The notes under the pieces were generated by a model. That model worked only from the letters and a program-made list of their open reading frames with translations, did not search any database and was not told the origin of the DNA. Below are positions 1 through 9,756 of a stretch of 64,000 nucleotides of DNA, piece after piece; position 1 is the stretch's first letter; every line of letters begins with the position of its first letter. A program made the translations under genes and the position numbers. The stretch spans positions 1,922,001 through 1,986,000 of the forward strand of contig NZ_OY782870.1 in NCBI RefSeq assembly GCF_963678545.1, read 5' to 3'. Origin of the DNA: an uncultured Methanomethylovorans sp. (GTDB lineage: Archaea > Halobacteriota > Methanosarcinia > Methanosarcinales > Methanosarcinaceae).

Positions 1-56
1 TCTCCTGCTATAACTAACCATTTTCGTTCAAACATTATTGATTCCCACTGACGATT

Positions 57-174
57 GTATAAAAGTTTAATTGGTCTCTACCAATAAAACAATATCGTTA
101 ATATCTATCCATTAGAATATATACTGTTGTTAAAGTACAATAGACTAAAATAATGAGAGATGATATATCTAATC
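57..174 (+). promoter_or_regulatory. Promoter region of the glycogen operon with an inverted repeat
   Basis: A TATA-like stretch lies near 57-65 and a second near 113-125. Between them, at 70-85, is an inverted repeat with 6-bp arms, ATTGGT-ctct-ACCAAT. Its place just downstream of the first TATA-like box would suit a repressor site, but which TATA box is used cannot be told from sequence. The five genes that follow overlap or nearly abut, so this is the likely control point for all of them. Confidence 0.4.
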
Positions 175-1305
175 ATGGAATCGGTTTGTGTGTGTGTGGA
201 GTTACATCTACCTTATCATTTGAAATGGTACTGGTCTGCTGATGGTTATCGCATACCTGAGATATCGACTTATTTTGACCAGGAGAGGATCTTTAATGAT
301 TTTCAGCGTATGGCAGCAAACATTGGCAGAACTAACAAGATATTAGAACGATCGATTGCTAATGGAGCGGCCTATACACTGAACCTTTCAGGGACATTTC
401 TTGATCAATGCTCCTGGGATCCAAGAGTATTGAATTCATTTAGGGAGTTGGCAGATACCGGAAATGTTTCATTTGCGGCATCAACCTATTATCATTCCCT
501 TAGTGCTCTTTATCCCGACCTCACGGATTTTAAAGAGCAGGTATGGACGCATATGGAAAAGATATCAGAGCTGTTTGGCATTACTCCTTCAGCTTTTGTA
601 AACCCCGAATTGATGATATCGGGAAATATTGGAGGAGTGCTAAAAAAGCTGGGTTTGAAATGCATGATAGCAGAAGGGGCTAAAAATCTGCTAAATACAG
701 ATGTGCCGTCTAAAGTATATTCTGATGATATGCCCACATTGCTTCGGCACATTGGCCTCAGCGAGGACATCAATAGGCATTTCTGTGAGAAGTCATGGGA
801 AGATTATCCACTGACAGCCGATAAATTATCTTCCTGGATTGAGCGCATTGAAGGTAATGTTATCACTCTTTACCTGGATTACGGTTCCATAGCCTGGAAC
901 GAGAGCAAAGCAGGAGGGATGTTCCAGTTCCTAACAGAACTGCCGCAAAGCCTGGAAGAAAGAGGTATTAGCATGATCAAGCCCGAAGATGCCGTGAGCA
1001 GATTTGACAAAGTAAGGCTGGACACCATAAAAACCGAGTCTGCAGCCCGTTACGGGATGGGGGGCCTGCTTGGAAACCATGCACAGCATTTCTACTTAAA
1101 GGAACTTGAGATCATAGCACAAGAAATAAAGGAACGTGCTTCTGCTTCAGATAATGCCCAGATGCAGCATATATTCGGATATCTACAGCAAAGTGATATT
1201 TTTCTGGATATGAACACAGCTCACATTACCGGATATGAGAGGGCTGTGAATAATATATCCATACTATCTGATTTCAGAAGGGCTATATGGGAGGGGAGGA
1301 CATGA
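175..1305 (+). CDS. GH57 family glycoside hydrolase-like protein, divergent paralog
   Basis: The protein has 376 residues and is a GH57-type (beta/alpha)7-barrel protein with the N-terminal HLPY motif at about residues 10-13, a PEL motif with the expected nucleophile Glu near residue 145, and an LGN-xxQ-like motif near the end. It is a tandem paralog of the next gene. Conserved region 4, DYETFGEH in the neighbour, reads DYGSIAWNE here: the acid Asp (about 235) remains but the rest is lost, so activity or specificity may differ, or it may act as a partner subunit. I chose the ATG at 175 because the GH57 motif register starts there; an in-frame ATG at 160 adds five residues. It is first in an operon with other alpha-glucan enzymes, so a glucan substrate is inferred. 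Confidence 0.85.
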   Translation: MESVCVCVELHLPYHLKWYWSADGYRIPEISTYFDQERIFNDFQRMAANIGRTNKILERSIANGAAYTLNLSGTFLDQCSWDPRVLNSFRELADTGNVSFAASTYYHSLSALYPDLTDFKEQVWTHMEKISELFGITPSAFVNPELMISGNIGGVLKKLGLKCMIAEGAKNLLNTDVPSKVYSDDMPTLLRHIGLSEDINRHFCEKSWEDYPLTADKLSSWIERIEGNVITLYLDYGSIAWNESKAGGMFQFLTELPQSLEERGISMIKPEDAVSRFDKVRLDTIKTESAARYGMGGLLGNHAQHFYLKELEIIAQEIKERASASDNAQMQHIFGYLQQSDIFLDMNTAHITGYERAVNNISILSDFRRAIWEGRT

Positions 1306-2513
1306 GGTCTGTCTGCTTTTACTTTGAGGTCCATCAGCCATATCGATTAAAATGGTTCTGGCCGGATGAACACACGGGCTTTGAGAGATATTTCGATAAC
1401 AAGACTAACAGGGAGATATTTGAGAAGATCTCACGCAAATGCTACCTTCCAGCTAACAGGACCATGCTTGATCTTATTGATGAATACGACGGAAAGTTTA
1501 AGATAAGTCTCTCTGTCACAGGTACATTGCTCAGCCAGTGTGAGAAATGGAATAAGGATGTACTGGAAACCTTCAAACAGATGGCAGAGACAGGATGTGT
1601 TGAATTCCTGGAAGAGACTAACTATCACTCTCTTGCAGGTTTATTCGATGATAGGGACGAGTTCAGGGAGCAGATACGTGAGCACAGGGATAATATGAAG
1701 GCTCTCATAGGGGTGGAACCTCAGGTGTTCCGTAATACGGAGCTGATTTATAATAATAGCCTTGCAGCCACTGTCAAAGATATGGGATATAAAGCAATAC
1801 TTTCCGAAGGTACTGAACATCTGCTTGGCAACAGGTCACCTAACTACGTATACCAGGCAAAGGGCTCGAATATCAAGGTACTGCTGCGTAATTATAAACT
1901 GAGCGATGACATAGGCTACAGGTTCACCGCGAGGTGGTGGCCGGAATATCCGCTTACAGCGGACAAATGGGCCAGTTGGGCTTCCCTTACACCGGGAGAT
2001 ACTTTAAATATTTTCATGGATTATGAAACTTTTGGGGAGCATCAATGGGAAGAAACAGGCATTTTCAAATTCCTGAAAGCATTGCCCGGAGAGGTCTTAG
2101 ACAGGAAGTTGGCTTTCCATACTCCTTCTGAAGTGGTCAGCAGGTACGACCCTGTGGCAGAGATAGACGTTGGGGATTTTTCCACAATCTCTTGGGCTGA
2201 CACTGAACGCGATACCAGCGCATGGCTGGGTAACGATATGCAAAGAAGATGTTTTGAAGATGTCAAGATGCTGGGTCAATACGTACGCAGAACCAAAGAC
2301 CCAGAGATCATCAATATCTGGAAGCATCTGCTCACTTCAGACCATTTCTACTACATGTGCACTAAAAATCTTGGTGACGGTGATGTGCATTCATATTTTA
2401 GTATTCATTCATCGCCATTTGATGCTGCTATTAATTACATGACAATTCTCATGGACTTTAAATCCTTGGTCTTCAAAAAATTGGATGCTATGGATGCTGA
2501 AGCCCATGAATAG
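1302..2513 (+). CDS. GH57 alpha-amylase-like glycoside hydrolase
   Basis: The protein has 403 residues and carries the GH57 signature regions intact: HQPY (about residues 11-14), FRNTEL with the nucleophile Glu at about 147, MDYETFGEHQW with the acid Asp at about 240, and WLGNDMQ. This set is typical of archaeal GH57 alpha-amylases acting on starch or glycogen. The start ATG at 1302 overlaps the upstream stop as ATGA and follows a GGGAGG ribosome binding site, which implies translational coupling. No signal peptide is seen, so it acts in the cytoplasm, presumably in glycogen turnover together with the GH15 and debranching enzymes downstream. Confidence 0.92.
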   Translation: MRSVCFYFEVHQPYRLKWFWPDEHTGFERYFDNKTNREIFEKISRKCYLPANRTMLDLIDEYDGKFKISLSVTGTLLSQCEKWNKDVLETFKQMAETGCVEFLEETNYHSLAGLFDDRDEFREQIREHRDNMKALIGVEPQVFRNTELIYNNSLAATVKDMGYKAILSEGTEHLLGNRSPNYVYQAKGSNIKVLLRNYKLSDDIGYRFTARWWPEYPLTADKWASWASLTPGDTLNIFMDYETFGEHQWEETGIFKFLKALPGEVLDRKLAFHTPSEVVSRYDPVAEIDVGDFSTISWADTERDTSAWLGNDMQRRCFEDVKMLGQYVRRTKDPEIINIWKHLLTSDHFYYMCTKNLGDGDVHSYFSIHSSPFDAAINYMTILMDFKSLVFKKLDAMDAEAHE

Positions 2514-2532
2514 TGGGAGAAAGGGGGTTACT

Positions 2533-3342
2533 ATGGTACGGGATTTATACATGTTTTCCAAGGGTGATGAGAATGCTCATGTGGTGTGGTTCAGCATCAC
2601 TTATCAAATCAATATGGGAGCTGAGGCAAATATCAATTCAGTGCTTACTGAAATGGAAGTGAAGATCAGGTTCGCATATCTTGACAATACAGAACCGAAT
2701 GGGCAGGGAAAATATGTGCTTTTCACGGAGGTTAAGGAAGAGGCACAAATAGAAAACATCAATAAAAGGCTCTGGGGCATTGAAGGCGTAATTGAGGTAG
2801 AATCAGGTATATCCGGAAATCGTATGATACATACAGTGGATTTTCCTCTGAATTTTCTGGGAGAAAGAGCCGTGATTACAAGGTCAAGGACTATTTTGGA
2901 TATACTAAAGATAATAAGGGAAAATGTGATCCAGCCCGATGGTCTGCTTCTGATGAGCGGCCTTAAAGGAGGCAAAGGTGCTGCAAAGTATGTCAAGGGC
3001 ATAATTCCAGTAGACAGAAACAATTGTATGGCCATATTGAGAGAACTATTCCTTGCATCCGGCTGGGGAAAATTGGAAATGGATTTTGATAGAGATACCT
3101 GTAGCGGTAAAGTAAGAGTAAGGGATTCGTTCATTGCAGATGCATACGGTCCCAGTGACCTTCCGGTATGCGGGTACATAAGCGGGTTCATTGCAGGTTA
3201 CATGACAGAAATGATGGGGTACACTTTTCAGGTCCGTGAAGTCAGTTGTAAGAGCATGGGAAATGCAGTATGCGAACATCTGGTATCAATTGCACCTGAA
3301 GGAGTTAATTTGGAACATATTATGAAAGAGGGGATAAAGTGA
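2533..3342 (+). CDS. V4R domain protein, likely small-molecule sensor or regulator
   Basis: The protein has 269 residues. The N-terminal third looks like a small ACT-like or ferredoxin-fold domain; the C-terminal half is a V4R (4-vinyl reductase) domain, recognisable from the pattern LPVCGYISGFIAGYM followed by two spaced cysteines (VSCKSMGNAVCEH). V4R domains bind small hydrophobic ligands in regulators and also occur in bacteriochlorophyll and methanogen proteins. I place the start at the ATG at 2533, preceded by AAGGGGGT; an upstream in-frame ATG lies in the preceding gene. Its position inside a polysaccharide operon suggests it senses metabolic state for these enzymes, which is inference. 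Confidence 0.8.
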   Translation: MVRDLYMFSKGDENAHVVWFSITYQINMGAEANINSVLTEMEVKIRFAYLDNTEPNGQGKYVLFTEVKEEAQIENINKRLWGIEGVIEVESGISGNRMIHTVDFPLNFLGERAVITRSRTILDILKIIRENVIQPDGLLLMSGLKGGKGAAKYVKGIIPVDRNNCMAILRELFLASGWGKLEMDFDRDTCSGKVRVRDSFIADAYGPSDLPVCGYISGFIAGYMTEMMGYTFQVREVSCKSMGNAVCEHLVSIAPEGVNLEHIMKEGIK

Positions 3343-5309
3343 TCAGGCAACCTAATGTTATCCTGGGCAATAGCAAGGTTCTTATCACCATGGGCAAGAA
3401 AGGCGAACTGTTAGGTTTTTTTTATCCTCGCAGGGATTATGCCCAACATGTAGAGGAATCGCTTGCCTGCCTGCATATGAACAACAGGCTGATATGGACC
3501 AATAATCCTGAATGGTACTCTACACAACATTATCTTGAAGATACGAATATAGTTATTACTGAGCTTGTACATGGAACTGGTATAAAGATAACTATCCAGG
3601 ATTTTACACATCAAAAAGCATCTGTGATGGTGCGCAAGTATACCATCAGCAGTGAAAGGGATATCAATGGCACATTCTTCTATTATTCCAATCTCAGTGT
3701 AGGCGAGATGCACAAGAAGAACTCTGCTTTCTGCGATCCTGATGCACGGCTGCTTGTGCAGTACTGGCAGGATAACTATATTGGTATAATGGCAGATCCG
3801 CCTTTCCAGGAATGGCAGGTTGGCAAGGCAATGGACACAATATGGTGGACCAACGCACGCTATGATATGGAAGACGGCAGACTGCAGAACAACAAGGAAG
3901 ATATCGGTTATCTGAACACGGTAGTAGGATGGGACCTTGATCTTAAAGCTGGAAAATCCAAGGAGATAACCGTATTCATAGGAGCTTCCCAGAAAAGAAC
4001 ACTGTTATACAAGATGATGTTAGAATTAATTCAGGAGCCAGTGGATAATATGTTTGAGGATTCCAAGGAGGACCGGATACGCTGGCTTTCAAAAAAGAAT
4101 ATGGTAAAACTGTCCGTGCTGGACGATATGCCCGAAACAAAACAACAAATAAGGGAGGCTTTCAACCGTTCTCTGCTTACCCTTGACCTGCTCAATGATC
4201 CCGTACACGGTTCTTTTGTGGCCGCACCTGAGTTCGACCATGATTTTGAGATGTGTGGCGGTTACGGATACTGCTGGAACAGGGATGTATCAGAAGTAGC
4301 AATGTCCTTACTCAATGCAGGTTATCCAGAGTACTGTGAGATGTTCTTCCGTTGGTGCAGACGTACACAGCTTTCCGATGGCTCTTGGTTCCAGAGATAC
4401 TGGCTCGACGGTAACACGGCTCCTTCATGGGGAAACTTTGACCATTCCACCCAGATAGATGAAACAGGGGCTACACTGCATGTCATGTACACATACTATC
4501 TTACCTTAAAGGGTCTTCAAAAAGCAGAGTTTTTGGAAAGTATCTGGATCACTGTCCTCACAGGTGCCGAATACCTAATGAAGCGCACACTGGGTGGGCT
4601 GCATGAGCCCTGTTTGGATATATGGGAAACATATGATGGAGTATTCGCTTATACATGCGCTGCTGCATATGCTGGCTTAAAAGGCGCTGCTCAAATAGCA
4701 AGGGCTTACCGTGAACTGGGGCTTTCATCCCGTTGGCTTGAAAGAGCTGAGCTCGTAAAGAGCACGACCATCGAAAAAATGTGGCTCAAAGAAGGATATT
4801 TTGCTAAACGCATTGCTGATGGCAAGTTAGATCCCACGGTCGAGTCCAGTATGCTCGGTACTTTCGTGCCATTCAATATGCTTTCTCCTAAAGACCCGCA
4901 GGAGAGGAAAATGATCTATTCGATGATGAACATCATAGAAAGCAGGCTTAGTGTGAATGTTAACGGACATCATGGCATAAAAAGATACGAGAATGACAAA
5001 TATATTGAAGGCAACCCCTGGGTAGTAACTACTTTATGGCTATCCAAGGCAATGCTTACCCTTGCACACTCACTTCGCAGTGAACCTGGCAGCGAAACAG
5101 AAGTTTCAAGATTGGTACAGGGTTCTGTGAAGTATATCATATGGGCCCTGAAGGGAACAACCAGTACAGGTATGCTTCCTGAACAGGTAGACAAGCAAAA
5201 AGGCTATCCTGCTTGGGCTATACCCTTAGGCTGGAGCTGTGCCCTGATGATCGACAACATACTTCTTCTTGAAACACTTTCGGAGGGAACTGAGGATGGA
5301 AAGACATGA
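3339..5309 (+). CDS. GH15 glucoamylase (glucan 1,4-alpha-glucosidase)
   Basis: The 656-residue protein matches archaeal and bacterial GH15 glucoamylases in length and layout: an N-terminal beta-sandwich (about residues 1-270) and a C-terminal (alpha/alpha)6 barrel with GYGYCWNRDVSE, QIDETG, LDIWETYDG (a likely catalytic Glu) and GNPW. It would release glucose from non-reducing ends of glycogen-like chains. The start is GTG at 3339, overlapping the V4R stop as GTGA, with GAGGGG upstream. No signal peptide is seen. It is in one operon with GH57 and debranching enzymes. Confidence 0.92.
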   Translation: MIRQPNVILGNSKVLITMGKKGELLGFFYPRRDYAQHVEESLACLHMNNRLIWTNNPEWYSTQHYLEDTNIVITELVHGTGIKITIQDFTHQKASVMVRKYTISSERDINGTFFYYSNLSVGEMHKKNSAFCDPDARLLVQYWQDNYIGIMADPPFQEWQVGKAMDTIWWTNARYDMEDGRLQNNKEDIGYLNTVVGWDLDLKAGKSKEITVFIGASQKRTLLYKMMLELIQEPVDNMFEDSKEDRIRWLSKKNMVKLSVLDDMPETKQQIREAFNRSLLTLDLLNDPVHGSFVAAPEFDHDFEMCGGYGYCWNRDVSEVAMSLLNAGYPEYCEMFFRWCRRTQLSDGSWFQRYWLDGNTAPSWGNFDHSTQIDETGATLHVMYTYYLTLKGLQKAEFLESIWITVLTGAEYLMKRTLGGLHEPCLDIWETYDGVFAYTCAAAYAGLKGAAQIARAYRELGLSSRWLERAELVKSTTIEKMWLKEGYFAKRIADGKLDPTVESSMLGTFVPFNMLSPKDPQERKMIYSMMNIIESRLSVNVNGHHGIKRYENDKYIEGNPWVVTTLWLSKAMLTLAHSLRSEPGSETEVSRLVQGSVKYIIWALKGTTSTGMLPEQVDKQKGYPAWAIPLGWSCALMIDNILLLETLSEGTEDGKT

Positions 5310-7305
5310 AGGAACCATATTCTCTGTCGGCAGAGATAATAGCGGTGAACTGTGCCAAAAGGAATGGTTGATAACCAATGGATTAGGGGGGTATGCTTCC
5401 TCTACTTTATCTTTTATGAACACCAGAAAATACCATGGTTTGCTGGTGGCATCTATGGAGCCTCCGGTTGACAGAATGGTGCTTTTATCTTCTCTTGACG
5501 AAGAAATACGTATAGGCGGTATTACTCATGAACTTGCCTGCCATAAATATCCGGATATTGTCCATCCTCATGGTTTCAGTTACATAAAGGAATTTGTTGA
5601 AGGCACCATTCCGTCATGGAAATACGATGTTGACGGTATACAAATATTTAAGGCATTGTTAATGGAACATGGAAGAAATACTGTTCTTATAAAGTATGCT
5701 ATTAATGTGCCTCCAAATAAAGGAATTTGCAGAATACGTATACATCCTCTTGCAACTATGCGGGATTTTCATAAACTGACTCTACGGCATGATGAAATAT
5801 CGCAGGAAGCGTCCAGTTATGGCACTGCATTGATGGTCAATTTTGGAGAAGACAGCAAGGCCAGACTACATCTTGTTTCAAATACCGCTTACATTCCTGC
5901 AAGCGACTGGTACTATAATTTTGAATATACTGCTGAAATGGAAAGAGGCTATGATTACCATGAAGACTGTTTCAATCCCGGCTACTTTGAAGTGGAACTT
6001 GTGCAGGGGATCAATGAGATCTTCATAGTTGCTTCTACTGAAAAGATTACTTCTCTCTCTCTAGCTTCTGTACGCAAGGCGTATGAAGCTGAAAATAAAC
6101 GCAGTTCCATAATCTGTCAGGGTTTGGACTATACAGACATTCTTCCCTCAAAGCTTGTAATGGCTGCAGACAGTTTCCTTGTCATGCGTAATTCGACAGG
6201 AAAGCATTCTATTATTGCAGGTTATCCGTGGTTTGCAGATTGGGGAAGGGACACTATGATTTCATTGCCTGGCCTTACATTTGTAACTGGCAGATATGAC
6301 CTGGCTGCAAGCATACTTTCCACGTTTGCAGAGAATTGCAGGGACGGGCTTATCCCTAACAGATTCCCAGATCACAGTGGTGACAATTATGCATACAACA
6401 CAGTGGATGCATCCCTGTGGTTCATCAATGCATTATGGAAGTATCTGGAATATACTAATGATATGCCTACTGTAAGGAAAATGTGGTCTACAGTAGATGA
6501 TATTATTCTCAACTATTCCAGAGGAACAATGTTTGGCATAAAAATGGATGCAGATGGTTTGCTACTTCACGACGGCCAGCTGACATGGATGGATGCCAAA
6601 GTGGGTGGTGTTGAGATCACTCCCCGCAAAGGCAAAGCTTGTGAGATCAATGCTTTGTGGTACAATGCGCTGGTCATTGCCTCAAAGATGGCTTCAAGGC
6701 TTGGCATTGATGAATCAGGTTTTGCAGAAATGGCTGAAAAGGTACGCGGAAATTTTGAGAAAGCCTTTTGGAATGAAGAACAAGGTTGCCTTTATGATTG
6801 CATTGGTTATAAACAGGGTAAAGAATACAAAGATGGATCATTAAGACCTAATCAGATATTAGCGGTGTCATTACCTCATGGCATGCTTGATCATGAGAAA
6901 GAACAAAGCATTGTAAGAAAAGTGCAGCAACATTTACTGACGCCCAGAGGCTTAAGGACACTGGCACCCTATGAAGCTGGCTATATTGGTAAATACGAAG
7001 GCTCTGTCCTCCGAAGAGATACGGCCTACCATAACGGGACCGTGTGGCCCTGGCTGTTGGGACCTTTTGTGTCTGCTTACTGCAAGACAAAAGGTCATTC
7101 CTTAAGAAGCAGAATGTATGCAAAAGAGCTACTGGATGGATTTATTCCTCATCTTGCAGAAGCAGGTGTTGGAAGTATTTCAGAGATATTCGATGGTAAC
7201 GCACCTCATATGCCCAGAGGATGTGTATCACAGGCATGGAGTGTTGCAGAGATCCTGCGTGCGTATTCTGAGGATGTGTTGCTTAAAAAGCCAATGAGTA
7301 ATTAG
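5296..7305 (+). CDS. Glycogen debranching enzyme (amylo-alpha-1,6-glucosidase type)
   Basis: The protein has 669 residues. The N-terminal domain (WLITNGLGGYASSTLS near residue 20, then NTRKYHGLL) is the GDE N-terminal domain; the C-terminal half carries GYPWFADWGRDTMISLPG, LTWMDAK and the FDGNAPHMPRGC motif typical of GDE C-terminal (GH133-like) domains. It would hydrolyse alpha-1,6 branch points so that the GH57 and GH15 enzymes can finish degradation. The ATG at 5296 follows CGGAGGGA and overlaps the previous gene; a longer TTG start at 5269 is less likely. Its stop overlaps the stop of the convergent kinase gene. Confidence 0.93.
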   Translation: MERHEGTIFSVGRDNSGELCQKEWLITNGLGGYASSTLSFMNTRKYHGLLVASMEPPVDRMVLLSSLDEEIRIGGITHELACHKYPDIVHPHGFSYIKEFVEGTIPSWKYDVDGIQIFKALLMEHGRNTVLIKYAINVPPNKGICRIRIHPLATMRDFHKLTLRHDEISQEASSYGTALMVNFGEDSKARLHLVSNTAYIPASDWYYNFEYTAEMERGYDYHEDCFNPGYFEVELVQGINEIFIVASTEKITSLSLASVRKAYEAENKRSSIICQGLDYTDILPSKLVMAADSFLVMRNSTGKHSIIAGYPWFADWGRDTMISLPGLTFVTGRYDLAASILSTFAENCRDGLIPNRFPDHSGDNYAYNTVDASLWFINALWKYLEYTNDMPTVRKMWSTVDDIILNYSRGTMFGIKMDADGLLLHDGQLTWMDAKVGGVEITPRKGKACEINALWYNALVIASKMASRLGIDESGFAEMAEKVRGNFEKAFWNEEQGCLYDCIGYKQGKEYKDGSLRPNQILAVSLPHGMLDHEKEQSIVRKVQQHLLTPRGLRTLAPYEAGYIGKYEGSVLRRDTAYHNGTVWPWLLGPFVSAYCKTKGHSLRSRMYAKELLDGFIPHLAEAGVGSISEIFDGNAPHMPRGCVSQAWSVAEILRAYSEDVLLKKPMSN

Positions 7306-9143
7306 CTGCTTGTACTTTTCTTTACTGTAAACCAGAACTGAGTACCCTTAGCGTCGGGGTTGTCTTCCACACCTACCCTGCCCCCATGCAGGTCTACAGT
7401 TCTCTTCACTATTGCAAGTCCAAGGCCGTGTCCTTTGATATCGCCAACATTAAGTCGTTTGAACCGTTGGAAGACAGAAGTTTTGTCAACATCTGCGATT
7501 CCATCTCCAAAATCAGTGAGCACCACCTTCCATTCATTGTTGGAATCATCAACTCTTATTACTATCTTTCCTCCTTTGGAACCGTATTTCAAGGCATTTG
7601 AAAGGAGGTTCGTAATAACACCACTTATCAGGGGGTTTGCTTTTGCATAATAAGGACCATTTTCGTGATATTCTATTTTTAGACCAACTGTAAGTATTTC
7701 GTATTTGTATGCATCAATAGCTTCAATGATCATTGAATTGAGATCGAGATCTATGAATTCTATTTCCTCAACATTCTCAAGCCGTGCAAGGTTAGCAGCA
7801 CTAGTAATAGTATCCAGTATTTTAGAAATGCTTTCTTCAATTATGGCAAGGTTGTGAAGCTTATCTTTATCGGTTTCTGTATTTTCAAGTATCTCTGCAA
7901 ATCCCCTGGCTACTCCTGCAGGATTTAGAATATCATGGCTCATAATATCAATGAATAGGTCCTTAAGTTCATTGGAGCGCTTGAGATTGCGGGCGTATTC
8001 CTGTAACCTATTTTCTGCTTCTTTGCGGGATGTGATATCCCGCACTATGCAGACAATTCCCCCATTGTCAAGCCTTGTGAGCGATACTTCTTGGAAAAAG
8101 AGTGTACCATCCTTTTTCTTACCCTGGTTTTCTCCTGTCCATTTGCCCTTTTCCAATAACTCCGGCAAGTATTGTGTTTTAAATACATCAAAATCAACAG
8201 GATTATACGTTAGCTCCCAAGTTTTACCAATAAGTTCAGAACAGCATTCATAGCCGTACATCCGTGCATGTGCTTCATTTGTATACACATGTTCTCCTTT
8301 TTCATTAAGGATAGCCAAGCCATCAGAAGCCGAATCCATTGCGATCTTCTGAATATTAATCAAAGATTCTGCTTTCTTTGCATCGGTAATATCTTCTCCA
8401 GAACTAAGTGTACCAGTGATATTACCAGCAGCATCACGAAGTGCTACATTGTTCCATCTGATTATCTTCTCAGTACCTTGCTTTGTGAGGCATGCATTCT
8501 CTACAACAGCGTTTTTTGAAATAGAGAATGTGATCACATCGGTAAAAAGTTTATTGACTTCATCTCGCAGATAAGCAGGTACAAAATACTCTACCCAATT
8601 CTTTCCGACAACTTCTTCTTCCGTATAACCGAGTATCTCAGATCCTTTTTTGTTAATGAGCGTTATATTCCTTTCATTATCAAGCACAAGGAACATTACC
8701 CCTGCAACATCCAGATAGTTCTGTGCCTGGTCTCTTTCCCTTACTATCTCGTCTTGAAGTGCTTTAAGCCTTAAAAGAGAGTTTACACGGGTTTTAAGGG
8801 AAACTCTATCAACTGGTTTTGTAAGAAAATCGTCTGTTCCAACTTCTATTGCTCGCGCCCGATCTTCACGGTTTGAAAGTGCAGTAACCATTATAATTGG
8901 AATATGAGCTGTGTCTTTAGAACTTTTAAGGATCTTACAAACCTCAAATCCGTTTATATCCGGCATCATTATATCTAGGAGAATAAGATCAGGTTTTTTA
9001 TTGCGTGCGCTTTCAATTGCTTCAAAACCATTGAAAGCAGTGATCACGTCATGCTCAGAATGTAGGTAAGCTTCAAGCAGCTCTACATTGACTGGCTCGT
9101 CATCTACAACAAGTATAGTGAACCGAGGTTTGACATTGCTCAT
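7302..9143 (-). CDS. Hybrid sensor: response regulator receiver, two PAS domains, histidine kinase
   Basis: The protein has 613 residues. From the N terminus it has a receiver domain (ILVVDDEP, then DLILLDIMMPD with the phospho-acceptor Asp, TALS and the KP motif), two PAS domains (about 135-380), a dimerisation/H-box segment with MSHDILNPAG, and an HATPase domain with NLLSNALKYG, DFGDGI and GHGLGLAIVK. No membrane segments are visible, so it is a cytoplasmic sensor. The REC-first order is common in methanogen kinases, and no output regulator is adjacent. I place the start at the ATG at 9143 (MSNVKPRFTILVVDD); the in-frame extension to 9251 has no receiver homology. Signal unknown. Confidence 0.9.
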   Translation of the reverse strand: MSNVKPRFTILVVDDEPVNVELLEAYLHSEHDVITAFNGFEAIESARNKKPDLILLDIMMPDINGFEVCKILKSSKDTAHIPIIMVTALSNREDRARAIEVGTDDFLTKPVDRVSLKTRVNSLLRLKALQDEIVRERDQAQNYLDVAGVMFLVLDNERNITLINKKGSEILGYTEEEVVGKNWVEYFVPAYLRDEVNKLFTDVITFSISKNAVVENACLTKQGTEKIIRWNNVALRDAAGNITGTLSSGEDITDAKKAESLINIQKIAMDSASDGLAILNEKGEHVYTNEAHARMYGYECCSELIGKTWELTYNPVDFDVFKTQYLPELLEKGKWTGENQGKKKDGTLFFQEVSLTRLDNGGIVCIVRDITSRKEAENRLQEYARNLKRSNELKDLFIDIMSHDILNPAGVARGFAEILENTETDKDKLHNLAIIEESISKILDTITSAANLARLENVEEIEFIDLDLNSMIIEAIDAYKYEILTVGLKIEYHENGPYYAKANPLISGVITNLLSNALKYGSKGGKIVIRVDDSNNEWKVVLTDFGDGIADVDKTSVFQRFKRLNVGDIKGHGLGLAIVKRTVDLHGGRVGVEDNPDAKGTQFWFTVKKSTSS

Positions 9144-9429
9144 TATTTCCATCCAATAAATTGAGGAATTATTAGTTTGTCCTCTGTTGTGGAAATCCCT
9201 CTCAAATCTCAAATAATTGCATGCATCTCGATTTGATCGGATTTGGCCCACAGGGTATAATATATATCAAAATATTTAATATTAGTAATAGTATATATAT
9301 TTAAGTATTATTTTTTCCATCAAAAGGGGGCCCTCTGGCTTGCGGTATTAAGATATAACAAAGTCCGAATTCGTCAGTCCAAAATCATGAGTTATGTTTA
9401 GTCAACTGACACTTTTCTGATAGTTATTC

Positions 9430-9649
9430 CTATACGTGTGTTTCCTGCAGTTTGTCGGTCACTTGTTTCTTTAATGTCGGAATAACTCCTTCATAAGGTA
9501 TGATAAATGAGAATATTAAGCTGTTACCAAGCTCATTTTCAATCCATATATAACCACCGTGCAATTCTACAAACTTTTTTTATCAAGGAAAAAACCAGGC
9601 CCATACCTTCATACTTACGAGTACTTGAAGAATCGATCTGTGTAAATCA
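9430..9649 (-). pseudogene. Remnant of a second histidine kinase (C-terminal HATPase end)
   Basis: Reading the minus strand from about 9649, I see FTQIDSSSTRKYEGMGL in one frame; then, after an A-rich run near 9580-9590, the neighbouring frame continues KKFVELHGGYIWIENELG, with a stop at 9430. This is the classic G2-box end of a histidine kinase ATPase domain, broken by a frameshift and preceded by a stop codon directly upstream. Only about 70 codons survive. It is probably the relic of a kinase gene that stood beside the intact one. Confidence 0.75.
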
Positions 9650-9756
9650 GTTATGTAATTCGATACTAATTTACCTATACAATCCTGAGGAGATCCCTAC
9701 TTATTATGTCGCAATACTTCCGTACATTATCTTAACATGAAAAAAAGAAAAAAAGG

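Noticed and set aside
9507-9740. 77-codon plus-strand frame
   Set aside because: It is the antisense of the histidine kinase remnant read on the minus strand.
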